From positions 7,974,758 through 8,038,757 of the forward strand of contig NC_049990.1 of NCBI RefSeq assembly GCF_000003815.2: a stretch of 64,000 nucleotides of DNA. The letters are read 5' to 3'. Below the pieces are notes generated by a model that saw nothing but the letters and a program-made list of their open reading frames with translations, made no database searches and was not told where the DNA came from. How positions within the stretch are numbered: position 1 is the stretch's first letter; each line of letters starts with the position of its first letter. The stretch is from Branchiostoma floridae (taxonomy: Eukaryota; Chordata; Leptocardii; Amphioxiformes; Branchiostomatidae). Of this stretch, positions 1 through 12,590 are shown piece after piece. Both the position numbers and the translations under genes were made by a program.

Positions 1-1843
1 TGGTTAGTTATCTACTTTACTGAGTGATCTCCTTGCTCTTTACAATAGTACAGCATAACTGGAAATATTATCATCGTCATCATCATCTTGAGCGAGTTGC
101 CCGGACCTTTAAATTTCTAGACGTTTCAGCCCCCCATATGCTCGTTCCAAGATCCCCAACCTATATAAAGTTATACAACCCCAAATCCCGTCGAAAAAGT
201 TGATCTATTTCTAGAGTTGTCAGTATTACATACAGCTGGTATACCGCTCTTCGGCGTAACACACCAGTACGTCGGTTCCACTAGAACAAATACGCTACAG
301 GTTGTTATTTAGCCTGATTAAATCTCGCTTATAGCAGCCCGCCAATTATCCGCCGAGGGGCCAGTTACAGCCCTGGACAGCGGAGTTTGTGTTACACAGA
401 CTAGTTGTTATTTGTTTTTTTTTTTCTTTCTTGCCCGTTCTCTGTAAATCTTCAAGGCCACCTTTTCTTCTCCAATCCAAATTAGATCTAACTTCCTGAT
501 TTGCATTTCCTTAATATTAGGCATTTCCCTAATTGTTTCGCTTGGAAACAATCATAGTCAAGATTCATATCTATAGATCTACTCCGGGAACAGATCTGAA
601 GAGCATATCGGATACACTAGGCAACAAAATACCGGCCTGCCCACAGGACGCAGTAGGATGTAAAGTGACCTAAATTTTGTTTATTTAGCTTAAGTGGATA
701 TTTCCCTATTCATTGCCTTTTTTGTGTTTGAATATTAAATCCCGCATAAATAGGCACGGTAATGTTTTACTCCGAATCTCATACGAATGACACTGGTATA
801 AACCGCACACATTGTATTTAATTTAGACAAAAGCTCTCACAAAAATGTTGGGGAAATAAGACACAACACCATAAAAAGTGAAATGAATTGTATTTCATTT
901 TCCACAGCATCTTAGTGTACACTATACTTGCACAATCTTTCTTCACCTGCTAGCTTTTTATAACGTCTCTAATTAGTTATAACAGTTACAGAAGCCAAAT
1001 TTGACTGTAATGGATATGTGGGCAGTAGCCACTATAAAGAATAGCCTGATAGCAATAAGTGACAAATTCTTTCAGTACCCACTACATCTGAGTTATATCT
1101 GCATCTGAGTTATATTTATTCACATAAAATTACACACGTTAGCATTGGATACTGAAAGGTAAAAATAGATAAATTTGAAGATAAAATTTCATAGCATCAT
1201 TGTACATGTATTCATATCATAATGATTTTCTCTCTTTTTTTGTTAACAGAAAAGAACCACCAATATTAATATTTACAAATGACTAAACACAGCTTTGGAG
1301 TACTATGGACCCATTTTTGCTTACCAAGCCAAATCCGATTTCCTGCAATACCATTCTATTCTGCTAGACGTTACTTTTATGATTAACATAATTAATGTCT
1401 TAATACTACATCAATTGCTTAAGATTAAAAGAGGTGAATATTGTTAAGATGAACATTTCTTAACATGAAAATTTTTCTGTATGAATCAGTATGATATCTG
1501 ATATGGACAAAAGGTTTTAACCGTAGAAAACTGGAATGATAAAATGTGCCCCTAATAAAGCAATTGCCACATATTCCATCCGGCATTCCATCTCTTGCAG
1601 GATTTATTGGTTGCACAAAATTATGCACTTTCTTTCACACACATGTGTGTCATGTACATGTCGTGTGATGTGATAAGCCTTAAGGGGAACCCACTAAATT
1701 AATTTCATTGCACATGTCCAGTGCACATTGATTGTGTAGCTTATTTACATATTCATGTGCTATTACATGTAAAAAAATGAGACAGACTGTAGTACAACTC
1801 TTTCATGTCTAAATACTGGATACTGTTGTTTGTTTAACTCTCA
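1..1843. other. 3' flank of MAO copy 1, no gene found
   Basis: AT-rich. It holds the MITE at 310-403 and a GTATACCGCTCTTCGGCGTAACACACC block (240-275) related to 56335-56365. The near part is probably 3' UTR; no single poly(A) signal could be chosen (minus-strand AATAAA candidates include one near 1114-1119). Confidence 0.5.
310..403 (+). mobile_element. MITE, TAGCCTG family, copy a
   Basis: 94-base element starting TAGCCTGATTAAATC and ending CAGACTA, flanked by a perfect direct repeat GTTGTTATT (301-309 and 404-412). The body (CTCGCTTATAGCAGCCCGCC ... CGGAGTTTGTGTTAC) matches 32298-32404 and, inverted, 32527-32685. Confidence 0.8.
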
Positions 1844-4800
1844 TTACACCAGATAGACACACAGTACAGCCACCAGCAGCACAACAAAGGCCAACAGGAA
1901 ATACAGCAGCTGTGGAACGGACGGGAGGTATTTCTCCAGTGGATCGACTCTAACGGGGGTGGGCGGGACGTCAATGCTGGGAGGTTCCTCCTGCCAGATC
2001 TGGTCTGCAGATATCTTTCCCATGGCATGCAAAATCTGAAAGTACAAATCAACCCTTGGACTTTGTTCAATTGATCTATCAAGCTGATGAAACTATTTAC
2101 AGATGTTTCCAGATGTTCTTGAAACATGAGTTGTGGTAAAATGAATCTAATTTTCATTGAAATCATAGAAGGGTGGCTGTTCTGAATGGCTTTACCTCTC
2201 TTGCAGCTCTTTCTCCAGCCTCCACAGCCCCATCCATGTACCCTCCCCACTTCACAGCAGTCTCTGAACCAGCAAAGTACACACAGCCAAAGGGCTTACG
2301 TAGCTCTCTGTAGAGTGAATGCATGAATGAATGATTGAATGAGTGAATAAATAAATGAATGGACGGATGAATGAACAAACGAATCGGTCAATAAATCATT
2401 GGGCAGCCCTACTAGCTGTTTGTAAGCAGCTGAACAAATAAGTAAGAAATAAATCATTGAATCAATCAATCAATGAATCTTGGCAGTAGTTAACATGCCT
2501 CTAGTCATAATTCTACATAGTACATGTTGCACACCTTTGGAATACTTAAGCTTGCAGTCTGTGATACATTTTGTACTCAGAAACTGGCTCAACAGAACAC
2601 TGTTTATGCAAGTAATCACACAATAGCTCTCTATCAACATAGATCCTTTTAGAGAGAGAGATGACAGAGATGCTGATCACCATGAACTTGTGAGAGGAAA
2701 GGGTATATTATACATTTGTACATGTATATAATGCAAGTTCCAAGGTGACCTTTATCTGCGGGGTATCGTACATCCGTTGTTTTTTCAAAACAGGGTATTC
2801 AAGGATATCAATATCAATTTGACCAACTGTGGTTTCAAATTGCAATATTTTCAAAATGCTGCAATTTAAAACTACCATACGTCTACTTGATATCTGTAAA
2901 TATAAGTACCCTGTTTTGAAAAACAACGGAAATAGGTTACCCTACGGCTACGTATAAAGGTGAACTAGCATTACACTACCTGCCAAAGCTGGTCAGCACT
3001 CCAGGTCCTAAAGTAGCGACATAGCAGCCCCCGGAAAAGGTTTCCGCCATCCAGTTCTGTTCTACATAGTTCACAGGCTGAAGGGAAATTACACACTGTT
3101 ATTGCACTCAATTTTTATTTTAACATATTATTAAGTTCTTTGAGATATGAGGCTTCACATCACTACTCCTTGCCAATGTGAAGGAACTTCAGTAAGACTT
3201 AGTGATTTACAAAAAGCCCACATCCTTGGCTGTCATTCAATTTTTCATATTGTAGCCTGTTTTCTCAAAAGTTTGGTAAACATTGAAAATCATTGTTTAC
3301 TCAAAATAAAAACTGACATCTGATATAATTTTATACATGTATTCCTATGCAAGTTGTTATTTCTAATCATCTAACACCTTCAATAGATTGTTGTAGAAGA
3401 ATTCGAATGATGGGCTGTGTTACTCACATGAAGGAACTCTGGACACTGGAAAACTTCCGCATAGTGTTCAGACACTGCCTGTTTCCTAAAAACATGCAAG
3501 CCAATTATATATCAGAGTACCTATATTTGAATACATGTTTGTCATTACATCTGAATCAACGTATCAATTCTCTGATATCATCATTGATAATAGTAATGTT
3601 TTATGTGTCTTTTATTTTTGCAAGCCAGTGGCACATAAATGATTCAGGGATGTAGCTAATAGTATATAAACTGCAATATTCGTTTTGAATAACCTGTGCT
3701 ACAAAATTTTTACAACACAACAAATCTACCTTGCAAAAATGAGTTTACAATACATTGGTAAACACTACTGGTAGTACCTTTGCTCAGTGGACATCTCACA
3801 CAGTTCTCTGGCATGTGTAGACAAGATGAAACCCATGATTGCAGGATGGGTGCCGTCTGGTTTTGTGTCATCAAAGCATGCATTGATCGGCCCCTTGTCC
3901 GACATTGCTGAACCACAAAAACCTACAATGCGCAGATTCAATAATCACCAAGCAGATCCTAAATTGGTAGCATAAAATAGTATCAAAAGCTGCCAGAGGA
4001 GGGAAGCTGGTCTAGGAGTGTGGCCTAGGAGTGTGTTTTGCAACACCTCTTGGCTGGCTACACTGCCAGTTTGTTTTGGTACTATTTCATGCGATCGTAG
4101 GATCTGCTTGAAGATTACAGATTCAAAGGCTCTCATTGCATTTCCACAATGACAGGATGTCAGAGCTCTTTAGTTTTAGTGTCCTGAGGCTTATGCTTTC
4201 ATTGGAAATGAAAGTTGCATCTTAGTTTTTTCCTTCATATTATGTAAGACTTGGACAACAATTGCAAGTACAAGCATGTTAGAATATGCAAAGTTAATTA
4301 ACATTCAGTACATTCACTATGATTTCTTGCAAAATGTCTTGCTTTATAACTGAAAACTACCTACCTTTCTCCTTCCAGAATGCTGTTTTGTAGTATGTGA
4401 TGGTTTTGATGATAGATCCCATGGGCATCCTCTGTACCATCTGGTATTGGCAGAAAGAACTACAATTATTCACTTTAAAGTATCAGAATATCCAAACTTT
4501 GAACTGACGATTTCCAGGGCCTTTGACAGACTTTTGGTATTCACATACAATATGAGAAATTGTTACATTTGCACATTTTCTAACATTATGACGGGCACCA
4601 TTTTTCACGGTTTCTTATTTTCTTCTGCAAGCAAATGATAATTACTACAGCAACTACTTTTCTTGTTAAAAATATAGCTTTCGTTCCGGCTTATAAATAG
4701 CACAGAAGAAACTAACCTGTATTTTCAAGTCCGGAAGTGGAGGTTCAAATAGGATTCTGTGCAGAAGGGGTGGTGGTACAGCACTGATGACGTATTTGGC

Positions 4801-7800
4801 CTGAAAATGTGACAGGTAAATCAGTAAAACAAAAGAAAATTGCTGAAGCATTACTCAAAAATACTGTTTATTTACTGCATACTGGACACTTTTTATAGGT
4901 GACAGGAAGATTTAGTTACAATCATGTAGTTACCAGTACATGAATATTGCTATCTAAAAAAAGCGACTACTTAGATATGCAGTTATCTTTATGGCTCAGT
5001 GACAAAAGAGGCTGAAATAGCAGCAATCAAGATACCCATAACTTACTCTGTACTGCTGTCCACTGTGTGTGGTCACCATGGTAACTGTCTCCTCCTGTTC
5101 TATCCTCATGACAGGGCTGGACAGAACAACTCTGTTTCCAAGCAACGCTGCAATCTTCTCACTCACTTGCATAGAACCACCCACAAATTTGTTCTCCTGT
5201 ATAAAGAACACCAAGATCAATATCGCCAAGATCAATTATTTAAATTTTACAATTTGTTGTTAAATTTCAGAAGATAGGCATGACACAAATTGCTTTACCT
5301 CACATATATTATATATACATCCAATTATAAGTATTTGTGGTGTATGTAGACTGATCCCATGTATCTCCATCAAAATGTGGAAAAACAAGATAAGCAAAGC
5401 AGGTAAAAACATTTCTACTAGGTTAAACAAATTTCAGCTTATGAGCTCATTTCAAGTAAAAAAATGATAATGCAAATATTTGACGGACATGCAGCAAATC
5501 TACCATTGGTCAAACTGCTAGGATCATCATCTATCATTGGTTGAACTGCTGCTTGTGATGGACAGTCTACTATACCTGAGCTCCATTAGTGGTGCTGAGC
5601 ATTCTCCTGAGGCCCTGCCCAGAAGCCAGGTAGGTCAGGAAGAACAGGAACGAGATCTCGTGGGGCTCACAGCAGTAGATGGCAGCCACAATCAGACCTA
5701 CCAGGGTCCTGGCTCGGCTGTGAATAGCGTCAAAGTTGTCACAATGATCTGATCTTTTGAAAGTCTCAAAAATTCCTTCAAACAGTGATCAGAACTTTAT
5801 GGAATTACAGCTAAGAGAAGCTCCTGAGTCATCATCTTTGAGCAACATACAAATTCAAGCAAGTCATTAAACACTTTTTAACAGCACAACAGACAATAAA
5901 AGGAACAGTTAGTTAGTGATGTTAGCTAGTTGGTGAGTGAGTGAGTCAGTGAGTGAGAATATGAGTGAGAATATGAGTGAGAATATGAGTGAGAATATGA
6001 GTGAGAATATGAGTGAGAATATGAGTGAGAATATGAGTGAGTCAGCAAGTAAGCTCAAACATGTCTTCTTGGTAAGATTGTAAAGTAAAGGGTGATCCCC
6101 GAGCTCAGCCAACACAGGAAATATCATATCTAAATAAATAAAATCTTATATAATTTAGTAGAGTTGCTACGCATCAATACCTTGTCCAGCACTCCTTGTC
6201 CATGAACTCCTTGACTGTCATACTGTCCCATTCTTTAGCCCTTGGTGCTTTCCAGGGAGCGTCAGGTGGGACCTTGTATCATTCAAAACCGATTGTTACA
6301 ATGTTGATCATGAGTGGTATACAACAGTTCATGTAGTTATAACCAATGGTTTATTGAGCAAAACTGCTGGAAAGTCCAGAAGTGGCTGCCGCCCAGCCAA
6401 AGCAAAGCCAAAGGAGTGTTTCCTGGACTTAACATCAAGTTAAAAGCAGAACAAGGCAATGAAAACAACTTAAATATAACATCAAAATGTTATGGGCTAT
6501 GGGTTGATACATGTTTCAGCCTAGTCTAAAGTATATCAGTCACAATCAATTTTTGCATCAGAGTTTCGGGGATGATATTCGCTCAAGACAGTTGTTAAGT
6601 AACTTTTAGATATTTCTTTCTTTTCTACTCAACGTTCACCAGGAGATATCTAAGAAAGAAGAGTAATTCCTTATAAACAAATAAACAAACCTGTTTGGAG
6701 AAATCCTCTATTTTCAGCAAGCAGCTGTTTACATCAAAAAGGTCCAGTGGGTTGCTTGACAGGGACGAGGGGTCATCAGGGTTGCTAACAGCTCGCTGTA
6801 CTCCCTAGAAGGATACAAAGTGGAATGGTAATAATTACACATCTTTGTGATAAGGATATCCTTACCACAAGGATGTGTCTTGAGCCCTATCCTACATCTT
6901 ACATCTTCCCCAAGTTTAATACTGAGACCTTTAAGGGTAACGGGGCCATTTAACTCTCACAAACATGCAAATGAGTTACTTCTAATAATAAGACATCTTA
7001 TCACAAAGATGATTGTGGACATCTCACTTCTTCCCCAACTTTATTACTGAGATCTTTACTAAGGGCCTCAATCGAGAGTCCTAATCCAATTGTCTTTATC
7101 TGGAAGACCACCTTTTCTTCGAGTCTGTCTAGTGATTCTAGTCTGTCTGTTCGAAACTTCATAATACTGTGGCTTGCATAACGTCCTTCCCAAAGTATTC
7201 TATGATTCTATGCTGTCCTGATGGACGTTAGCTTTGACTTTAGAGTAATATTGCATTAAAGTTCTAACATTGATAACTGAAATTCAAGTAATTTATTCAT
7301 ATATATGCAAAATAATGTTCATCCAAAGTCAGCTCCACTAAGTTTTTACTTATCCAATTCCAAGCCTGAGACAGAATAGGCCAATGAACTGGAGTCTGAA
7401 AATAGTAATGGGCACCAGGTCAGAGTAATACTCTGTGTATAATAAAATAAATACTGGAATATATAACATACCTTGAAGTAGCTCACTATTCTCTCCTTTT
7501 CATTGACCTTGTAGAGTTTCAAGTCCAGTTCCTTTGCAATGCGCAGGATTCTGTCCTGTGTGGGGCCCACATACGCTCCTCCCAAGTCAACATACCCATA
7601 ACTGGGGTCCTGGAGAAGGAGTAGCGAAAAAAATGAGCTTCATATGAAATAGCTGAATTATCGATACTAGTAGTAGTACTAGTAATAGCATAAAATAGAA
7701 TTTTCAGGGCCCAAGGCAGAGATGATTGACTTCTACCCTTCATTGCCTGTGTGATGTTCATGAACATGAACAGCTGTTTACACTCACCCTGGCAGTAAAG

Positions 7801-8320
7801 GTCCTTCCTCCAACCCTGTCCCTGGCCTCCAGAACTTGAACATCCAATCCAGTCTCATGGAGGAGCTTGGCAGCACACAAACCTGTCATGATTAAGTAAG
7901 AACAATTCTTAATACTGTAAAAGTAATATCAAAGCTCAAGTTGGTGTGAAATTAAAGCTTTAAAAAAATTGAATGCTATTATTATAGTATTAAAAAGGAT
8001 CAAAGTTCAGGCCAATAATATTATGATGAAAATAATTGACACGGTCGCCATGGCGATGATTTTTACAGTCTTGTTACAGTTATAATTATCTAAATTTTAA
8101 TCAACTTACTTTCCGGGTTGTTTAAGGACTCCACTACATAATGATAACGTAATATTTTGTATCATATTATATAGCACTGTCCGTGTTTATGAGTAAGTAA
8201 AACAAGGTCCGCCAAATCATTCAGCTGAGCGCCTCAGACTCCCTTGAAAATAGCGGCCTGCTCACCACTTATCCCTGCTCCGATGACGACGACATCCGTC
8301 TCGATAAGTTCCTTCACCAT
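1844..8320 (-). CDS. MAO: Flavin monoamine oxidase (MAO-like), copy 1, complete, 14 exons
   Basis: Exons in gene order: 8266-8320, 7788-7882, 7472-7609, 6691-6804, 6181-6272, 5576-5717, 5047-5196, 4717-4800, 4365-4440, 3778-3922, 3428-3485, 2980-3077, 2196-2307, 1844-2035. All have GT-AG borders and phases join to 516 residues, close to the 520-527 of vertebrate MAO-A/B. Seen: dinucleotide-binding motif [10 protein letters not shown] (about residues 10-19), EARDRVGGR (37-45), GGAYVGPTQ, lysine 302 in MGSIIK, flavin-attachment motif SGGCY with Cys401 and Tyr402, WGGYMDGA with Tyr439, and a hydrophobic C-terminal tail (about 495-516) that in this family anchors the enzyme in the outer mitochondrial membrane. 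Family role: oxidative deamination of monoamines to aldehyde, ammonia and hydrogen peroxide. The start is the ATG just before the Rossmann motif. Substrate preference cannot be read from the sequence. The two downstream paralogues lack the Cys-Tyr pair. Confidence 0.93.
2320..2398. repeat. Degenerate (GAAT)n tract
   Basis: Tetranucleotide-like GAATGAATG/AATAAATAAATG run in the intron between exons 12 and 13 of MAO copy 1. Similar GAATGAATG tracts sit in intron 6 of copies 2 (19349-19402) and 3 (about 29530-29573). Confidence 0.7.
2743..2964. mobile_element. MITE with long imperfect inverted repeats in MAO copy 1 intron
   Basis: CCGTTGTTTTTTCAAAACAGGGTA near the left side pairs with TACCCTGTTTTGAAAAACAACGG on the right; outer parts GGTGACCTTTAT and ATAAAGGTGAAC also pair approximately. 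About 220 bases overall. Confidence 0.65.
5951..6034. repeat. 12-base tandem repeat, seven copies
   Basis: GAGTGAGAATAT repeated seven times without change, with GAGTGAGT-like text on both sides. In intron 5 of MAO copy 1. Confidence 0.9.
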
Positions 8321-8460
8321 GCTAGCGTTAAAGTGGGCTAAGACGAAGCCAAATCTGGCTCAAACTCCTAACGTTTTAGACGAGTCGATCGTTCACTTCA
8401 GCGCCAGCTGACTGAGTGACTGTTGTATCCAACTTTCGTCAGTATCTAACTTTCGTAATA

Positions 8461-9155
8461 TGCCGAATCCTGGATATCCAGGAATCGTCCTGAGCAGAAG
8501 GACGATTCCTGGATATCCAGAAATCGTCGCAAACAGGACGTTTCCTGGATAGACGACGGTGTTTATCCAGAACGTGTACGTGGGGGTGGAGCTTCCTGTT
8601 TTCGAGGGAGGAGACTATGCGGAGGGCGGGGGCATGTTGTTTTCGTCAGAAAGCCGCCATCTTTGTATCTCCCCGCAAGAAGATCGTGTAGTTTATTCTG
8701 CTGATCCTGGTGTTACAGAACTTAAACGAATGTTGATAATGATACTTTGATGTTTACATGTTACTTACGTATCAGGCCCAAAATGCTTTTTGCGTAATGA
8801 ATTAACAAATGGCAGTCAAGATGGGATAAAGTTACTGTTGTTTTCCGTATAGCGACACATTCACGGTAACGTGTTAATAGCATCCAGATGGCGTCTCTTT
8901 CTCACACAAGGCCTGGTCCACATCCTGGATATCAAGGAAACGGCTTGAACACGAGGACGCTTCCTGGATATCCAGAAAACGGCTTGAACAAGCTCAGGAC
9001 GAATCCTGGATATCCAGAAAACGGCTTGAACAGACTCAGGACGAATCCTGGATATCCAGAAAACGGCTTGAACAGACTCAGGATGAATTCTGGATATCCA
9101 GAAAACGGCCTGAACAGAAGGACGATTCCTGGATATCCAGAAAACGGCCTGAACG
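8461..9155. repeat. GGATATCC minisatellite, two clusters
   Basis: Core CCTGGATATCCAG (TGGATATCCA is its own complement) recurs at 8471, 8508 and 8545 and then six times from 8924 to about 9150. In the second cluster successive cores start 39, 42, 42, 42 and 39 bases apart. A further pair lies near 9605-9655. Located between MAO copy 1 and its displaced promoter block. Confidence 0.85.
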
Positions 9156-9654
9156 CCTGACGAAAATAAGGAATTCTCCCGCCATTTTTGATTTGCGAGC
9201 AAGCGGTCACTGTGGGTCACGCACGCACCGCAATGGTAGATGGTATCCTGCACTGCGGGTGCCCCGTAATACTCTGAACGCATGTCTAAAGACAACCGTT
9301 GTCCACAACGATAGACAATAACAGTCGCACGACTATATTATGTGTTGTGTGTTTGAAGTTGTTTTTCGTGTAGCATCACATTCTATTTACGTGTTAGTAG
9401 CATCAAGGAGCTCAATATAAGCTCCTTGGTAGCATTCAGATGACGTCCTATCATGGGGAGGGCAGCGGTCACTTCCGGGTTTTAATCTCTCGCAACTTGA
9501 GTCTGTCGAGGTCTCACGAGGTCGACCCATATATGGAAACATGGGCGTGCATAATAATGTTTTCTGTACTGTCAATCACCATGATTGACGGCACCGGAAG
9601 TACGAATCCTGGATATCTAGTTTTCGTAAGGTTTTTGGACGATTCCTGGAGCCG

Positions 9655-9960
9655 CCGAAAAGTAGATGCGACAGTGACCTCCTGGTCGCACCGGATGAAC
9701 TTTGACATTCAAAGTTTGAATACCCACAACTCTCCGCGCGGGACAGAACTTGGAGGTGACTAAATTTAGTACCTGAACTTTGCGTTCTGGCCAAAAAAGT
9801 GACTATCAACTAGGACGTCGACTGAATATACACAAAAAAGTAGTTTATATTTTTTTCAATCCAACATACGATAGGTTTTCGTCACGTTTCTTCTTCTTCT
9901 CCTGTCATACCTTCAAAGGGACCCATCTCAGAATGACCTGAAATCTGGCTGTGGCACAAC
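9655..9960 (-). promoter_or_regulatory. Diverged MAO-promoter homologue, displaced 1.4 kb from copy 1
   Basis: This block aligns with the promoters of copies 2 and 3: GAACTTTGAC, TACCCACAACTCTCCGCGCGGGACAGAA and GGACGTCGACTG are in the same order. The CRE is gone and the DR1 has one change (ATGTCAAAGTTCA, 9696-9708). It lies about 1.35 kb upstream of the copy 1 ATG; the interval holds the GGATATCC minisatellite. It may still be the promoter with a long 5' UTR or first intron, or a relic. Confidence 0.45.
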
Positions 9961-10419
9961 AATGGAGTGGGCCAATACCCCCGTGCGTTTTTTTTTTTCT
10001 ACCGTGTTGCCTCCGTTCAAGATAGGGTTGTTCTCTAAAATATTACATTACTTAAACAGCCACGGTGTGTGCATCAGCTCGCAACTACGTAACGTTACGA
10101 GCAGACTGAATGCCAAACTACATACGAATCTATATTCGGAGCTGCCCCCCTCCCCGGAGGAAAAAGATCGCCAATTAGAGAAAATATCGTCGCGTCTGAT
10201 TATGGCGACAGTTATCTTAACTGGACTTTCGTCTTTCCAAATTCAGTGGGATAAAAGAAAGGAACACACGTGGTTTAAAACTGTTTATTAGTGACTGTCT
10301 ATCAACAACTGCTATCAAATGAGTATAATGTTTCAGTGCTCAGATTGTAACATTTAAACTGCGTCGCACCAAAACTTAAAACCAATTGATCTAAACCACC
10401 AGAGTTTATTCAAGTAGCT

Positions 10420-11050
10420 GGGAATGACCTTTGCTCTCAAAGCCTAATACTATTTAGATATTTTGCTTCTACTCTGGCACAAGGTGGCCACTCTTGCACT
10501 GGAGTAGTCGTAAAATACACGAAATATAAAGGCTTCTAAAGTAGAGCAAAAGACGTCAAGCCACTCTTGTGCAAAGACCATAGGACAAGGAAAGTGTTTA
10601 GCACTATCACATAGAACAAATCTAACGACTACGCACAGTACAAATGTTACACATTAAATTTAGCTGATTATTAATTAGGTAATTACGCAAATAAACATCA
10701 TGAAAGGTAAAAATCATTCTTTTCTAAAGTGTAAGATATGCTGGCGGAAAACATTCACTAATCTTGGTAAATCATTGACCTTTATCTAAATGTACTCCAA
10801 CAGCTTTATTCTTCTAATGTACATATGACTTATCATTCCATATCATACATAAATGGAACCATATTTTTTATGACAATTTCAAAATATATAGAGCCTATTT
10901 CAGAAGAAGAATCTTGCTCTCAAAGCCCGTATTCTTGTATTTGGCAGCTATTCCAGGACAAGGTGGCCACTATTGTACTGGAATAGAAGCGAAATACACA
11001 ATATACTGGCCAGGTGAGAGCAAAAGACTTGACTCTAGTCACTGAAGACC
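10420..11050. repeat. Diverged direct repeat, two copies about 480 bases apart
   Basis: TGCTCTCAAAGCC ... ACAAGGTGGCCACT ... GAAATACAC ... AGAGCAAAAGAC occurs at 10430-10560 and again at 10915-11030. AT-rich, no ORF. The rest of 9960-11790 holds nothing else I could identify apart from the palindrome ATTAAAAATTAATTTTTAAT at 11480-11499. Confidence 0.5.
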
Positions 11051-11790
11051 ACTATCATTACTATATTTGTCTCTATATTGGAATAAAAATGACAACAACA
11101 AAAATGCCTTTATTTTATATAAGCCACATAGTAACCTAAAGTATACTATGATAGTATACTGCATTTAATTAGAGCAAAGGCTGCTAAGATACACGAATCA
11201 CGAGCAGAATCTAATTTAAGTACGTTATTAAATGCTATACTAGTAAATATACTACATGTACATGTATAAGGTAAAAAGCATTGCACTGGCTATACTAAAC
11301 TCATCGATCGACAGTCTCTAGTGAATGAGCTATGTACAAAATGTTCATAATTGCGGTAAAACTCTACACCTTGCAATTGCATCCTATATAAAAGCTATAA
11401 ACAAGAACTTAATCGATCAAATGTTTTGGACACAAATGTTTAATGTTTCACCCCGAGGAATACCACTGGCAGGGTCATTATTAAAAATTAATTTTTAATG
11501 CCACATTCTGTAGCTGGAGCTGAATGCACAATCCCCTCTGTCCGACCTACGGCATTGTCGAAGGGAGAGTCGCGATAGCTTGGTTGGTCGCAAGATTCTC
11601 GGCCGCGTTTTCTTGACATCCTGAATAATATTTTTAGTGGTGGTTAGGACATTTTGAGAGCAGTGGCTTCTTCTGCACACAACACCTAAGCCAATTTCTG
11701 TAGTACACGGGCCCAATGCATGGCTGATTCAGTTCCTAAAACCATGAGGATAGCAGGATTGCATTCAGAGTTACTGCAAAGTTCATTCCT

Positions 11791-12165
11791 TCAAAGAACA
11801 GAAGTCCCTAGCCCTGTCAGTTCATGACGACTTAGGTTCTCCGTCCATCTGTCTTCCCTTCTGGCCCTGTGTATCATCTTGCTTCGGGACCCAAGATGAC
11901 AACACATTAAGGCAATTAATGTAATGGTCCAGGTTCCCGACCCATAGACCACCACACAAAGCAGAAAAGACGACAGGTGGTAGAAGAACCCAAGCAGCCA
12001 TAAACTAACAGAACAAGAAATTCCGTTTTCCAAAGGGCTGAATTTTGCAGTAACTCCGAACAAAATCCCAGCCATCGTCAAGGCCACAGAAACTAAATCA
12101 GCTACACACCGGGCCTGTACACCACAGAAACCGACTGAAGCACCGCATGGAAAAGGAGCCACCAA
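11791..12165 (-). CDS. Hypothetical ORF with hydrophobic segments
   Basis: Open for 125 codons with three hydrophobic stretches (for example LVSVALTMAGILFGV and SVSLWLLGFFYHL) followed by a basic tail (SRSKMIHRARREDR). The first in-frame codon is TTG; an ATG occurs internally. No family was recognised and no flanking splice context was established. In 64 kb an ORF of this size can arise by chance. Confidence 0.15.
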   Translation of the reverse strand: MVAPFPCGASVGFCGVQARCVADLVSVALTMAGILFGVTAKFSPLENGISCSVSLWLLGFFYHLSSFLLCVVVYGSGTWTITLIALMCCHLGSRSKMIHRARREDRWTENLSRHELTGLGTSVL

Positions 12166-12425
12166 TCACAAAATGCCTTAACCACCGACCAGAAAACATC
12201 ACTCATGATGTTAACAAAACACATGGAAGCACCTTACCACCGACCAAGGAACCGTGTTTATCTCTGCCAACAATACTCCAGTTAGACAGGGAATCATAAC
12301 TTCGGCCAGGCTACAAATGCACATCACAAAACATTTACATCATGGCACGTCACGGCAATCAAGTCCATTTCTTGTTTTCTTCATTTTACAACTCCAACAA
12401 CGCTCTACCCGTCAGACGAATTTAG

Positions 12426-12590
12426 TCATACAAAGAAATATTCTCGGCTTCTACTGGCTTTTTTGGGCATAGTAATGGCGACCTTGCCACTCACGGCCAT
12501 GGGCAGACTCTCGTCATAAACATCGCTGTGGTCGATAGATCTGGACCCGATGGTATCGATCCTGTAAGCCCTCCAAACCCTTCGCATCAG
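12426..12590 (-). other. Possible downstream exon or histone H3-like C-terminal fragment
   Basis: An open stretch preceded by a good acceptor (CTTGTTGCAG, at 12591) and ended by TGA. The reading YDESLPMAVSGKVAITMPKK resembles H3 [20 protein letters not shown] position by position, but few residues are identical. It lies 500 bases past the donor of relic B. Either a decayed H3 fragment or a chance resemblance; not a demonstrated gene. Confidence 0.25.

Noticed and set aside
4999-5277. Plus-strand ORFs at 4999-5277, 18845-19141 and 29012-29266 that resemble each other
   Set aside because: They are antisense shadows of MAO exon 7 in the three copies; their similarity only reflects the conserved exon on the other strand.
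6840-7060. Short direct repeat (CTTCCCCAAGTTTAATACTGAGA and CTTCCCCAACTTTATTACTGAGA) as a mobile element
   Set aside because: Two diverged copies about 135 bases apart without definable ends or target duplication.
8888-9160. Protein-coding gene encoding PGYPENGLN repeats
   Set aside because: Openness follows from repeat spacings divisible by three; no flanking exon, no family, and the other strand is equally open.
9962-10291. ORF of 109 codons in the spacer
   Set aside because: No recognisable motif; it includes a poly-T run and partly matches non-coding text at 22660-22800.
11495-11716. Basic ORF (KKTRPRILRPTKLSRLSLRQ) as a further histone relic
   Set aside because: Compared by eye with H2A, H2B, H3 and H4 in all frames; no convincing collinear match.
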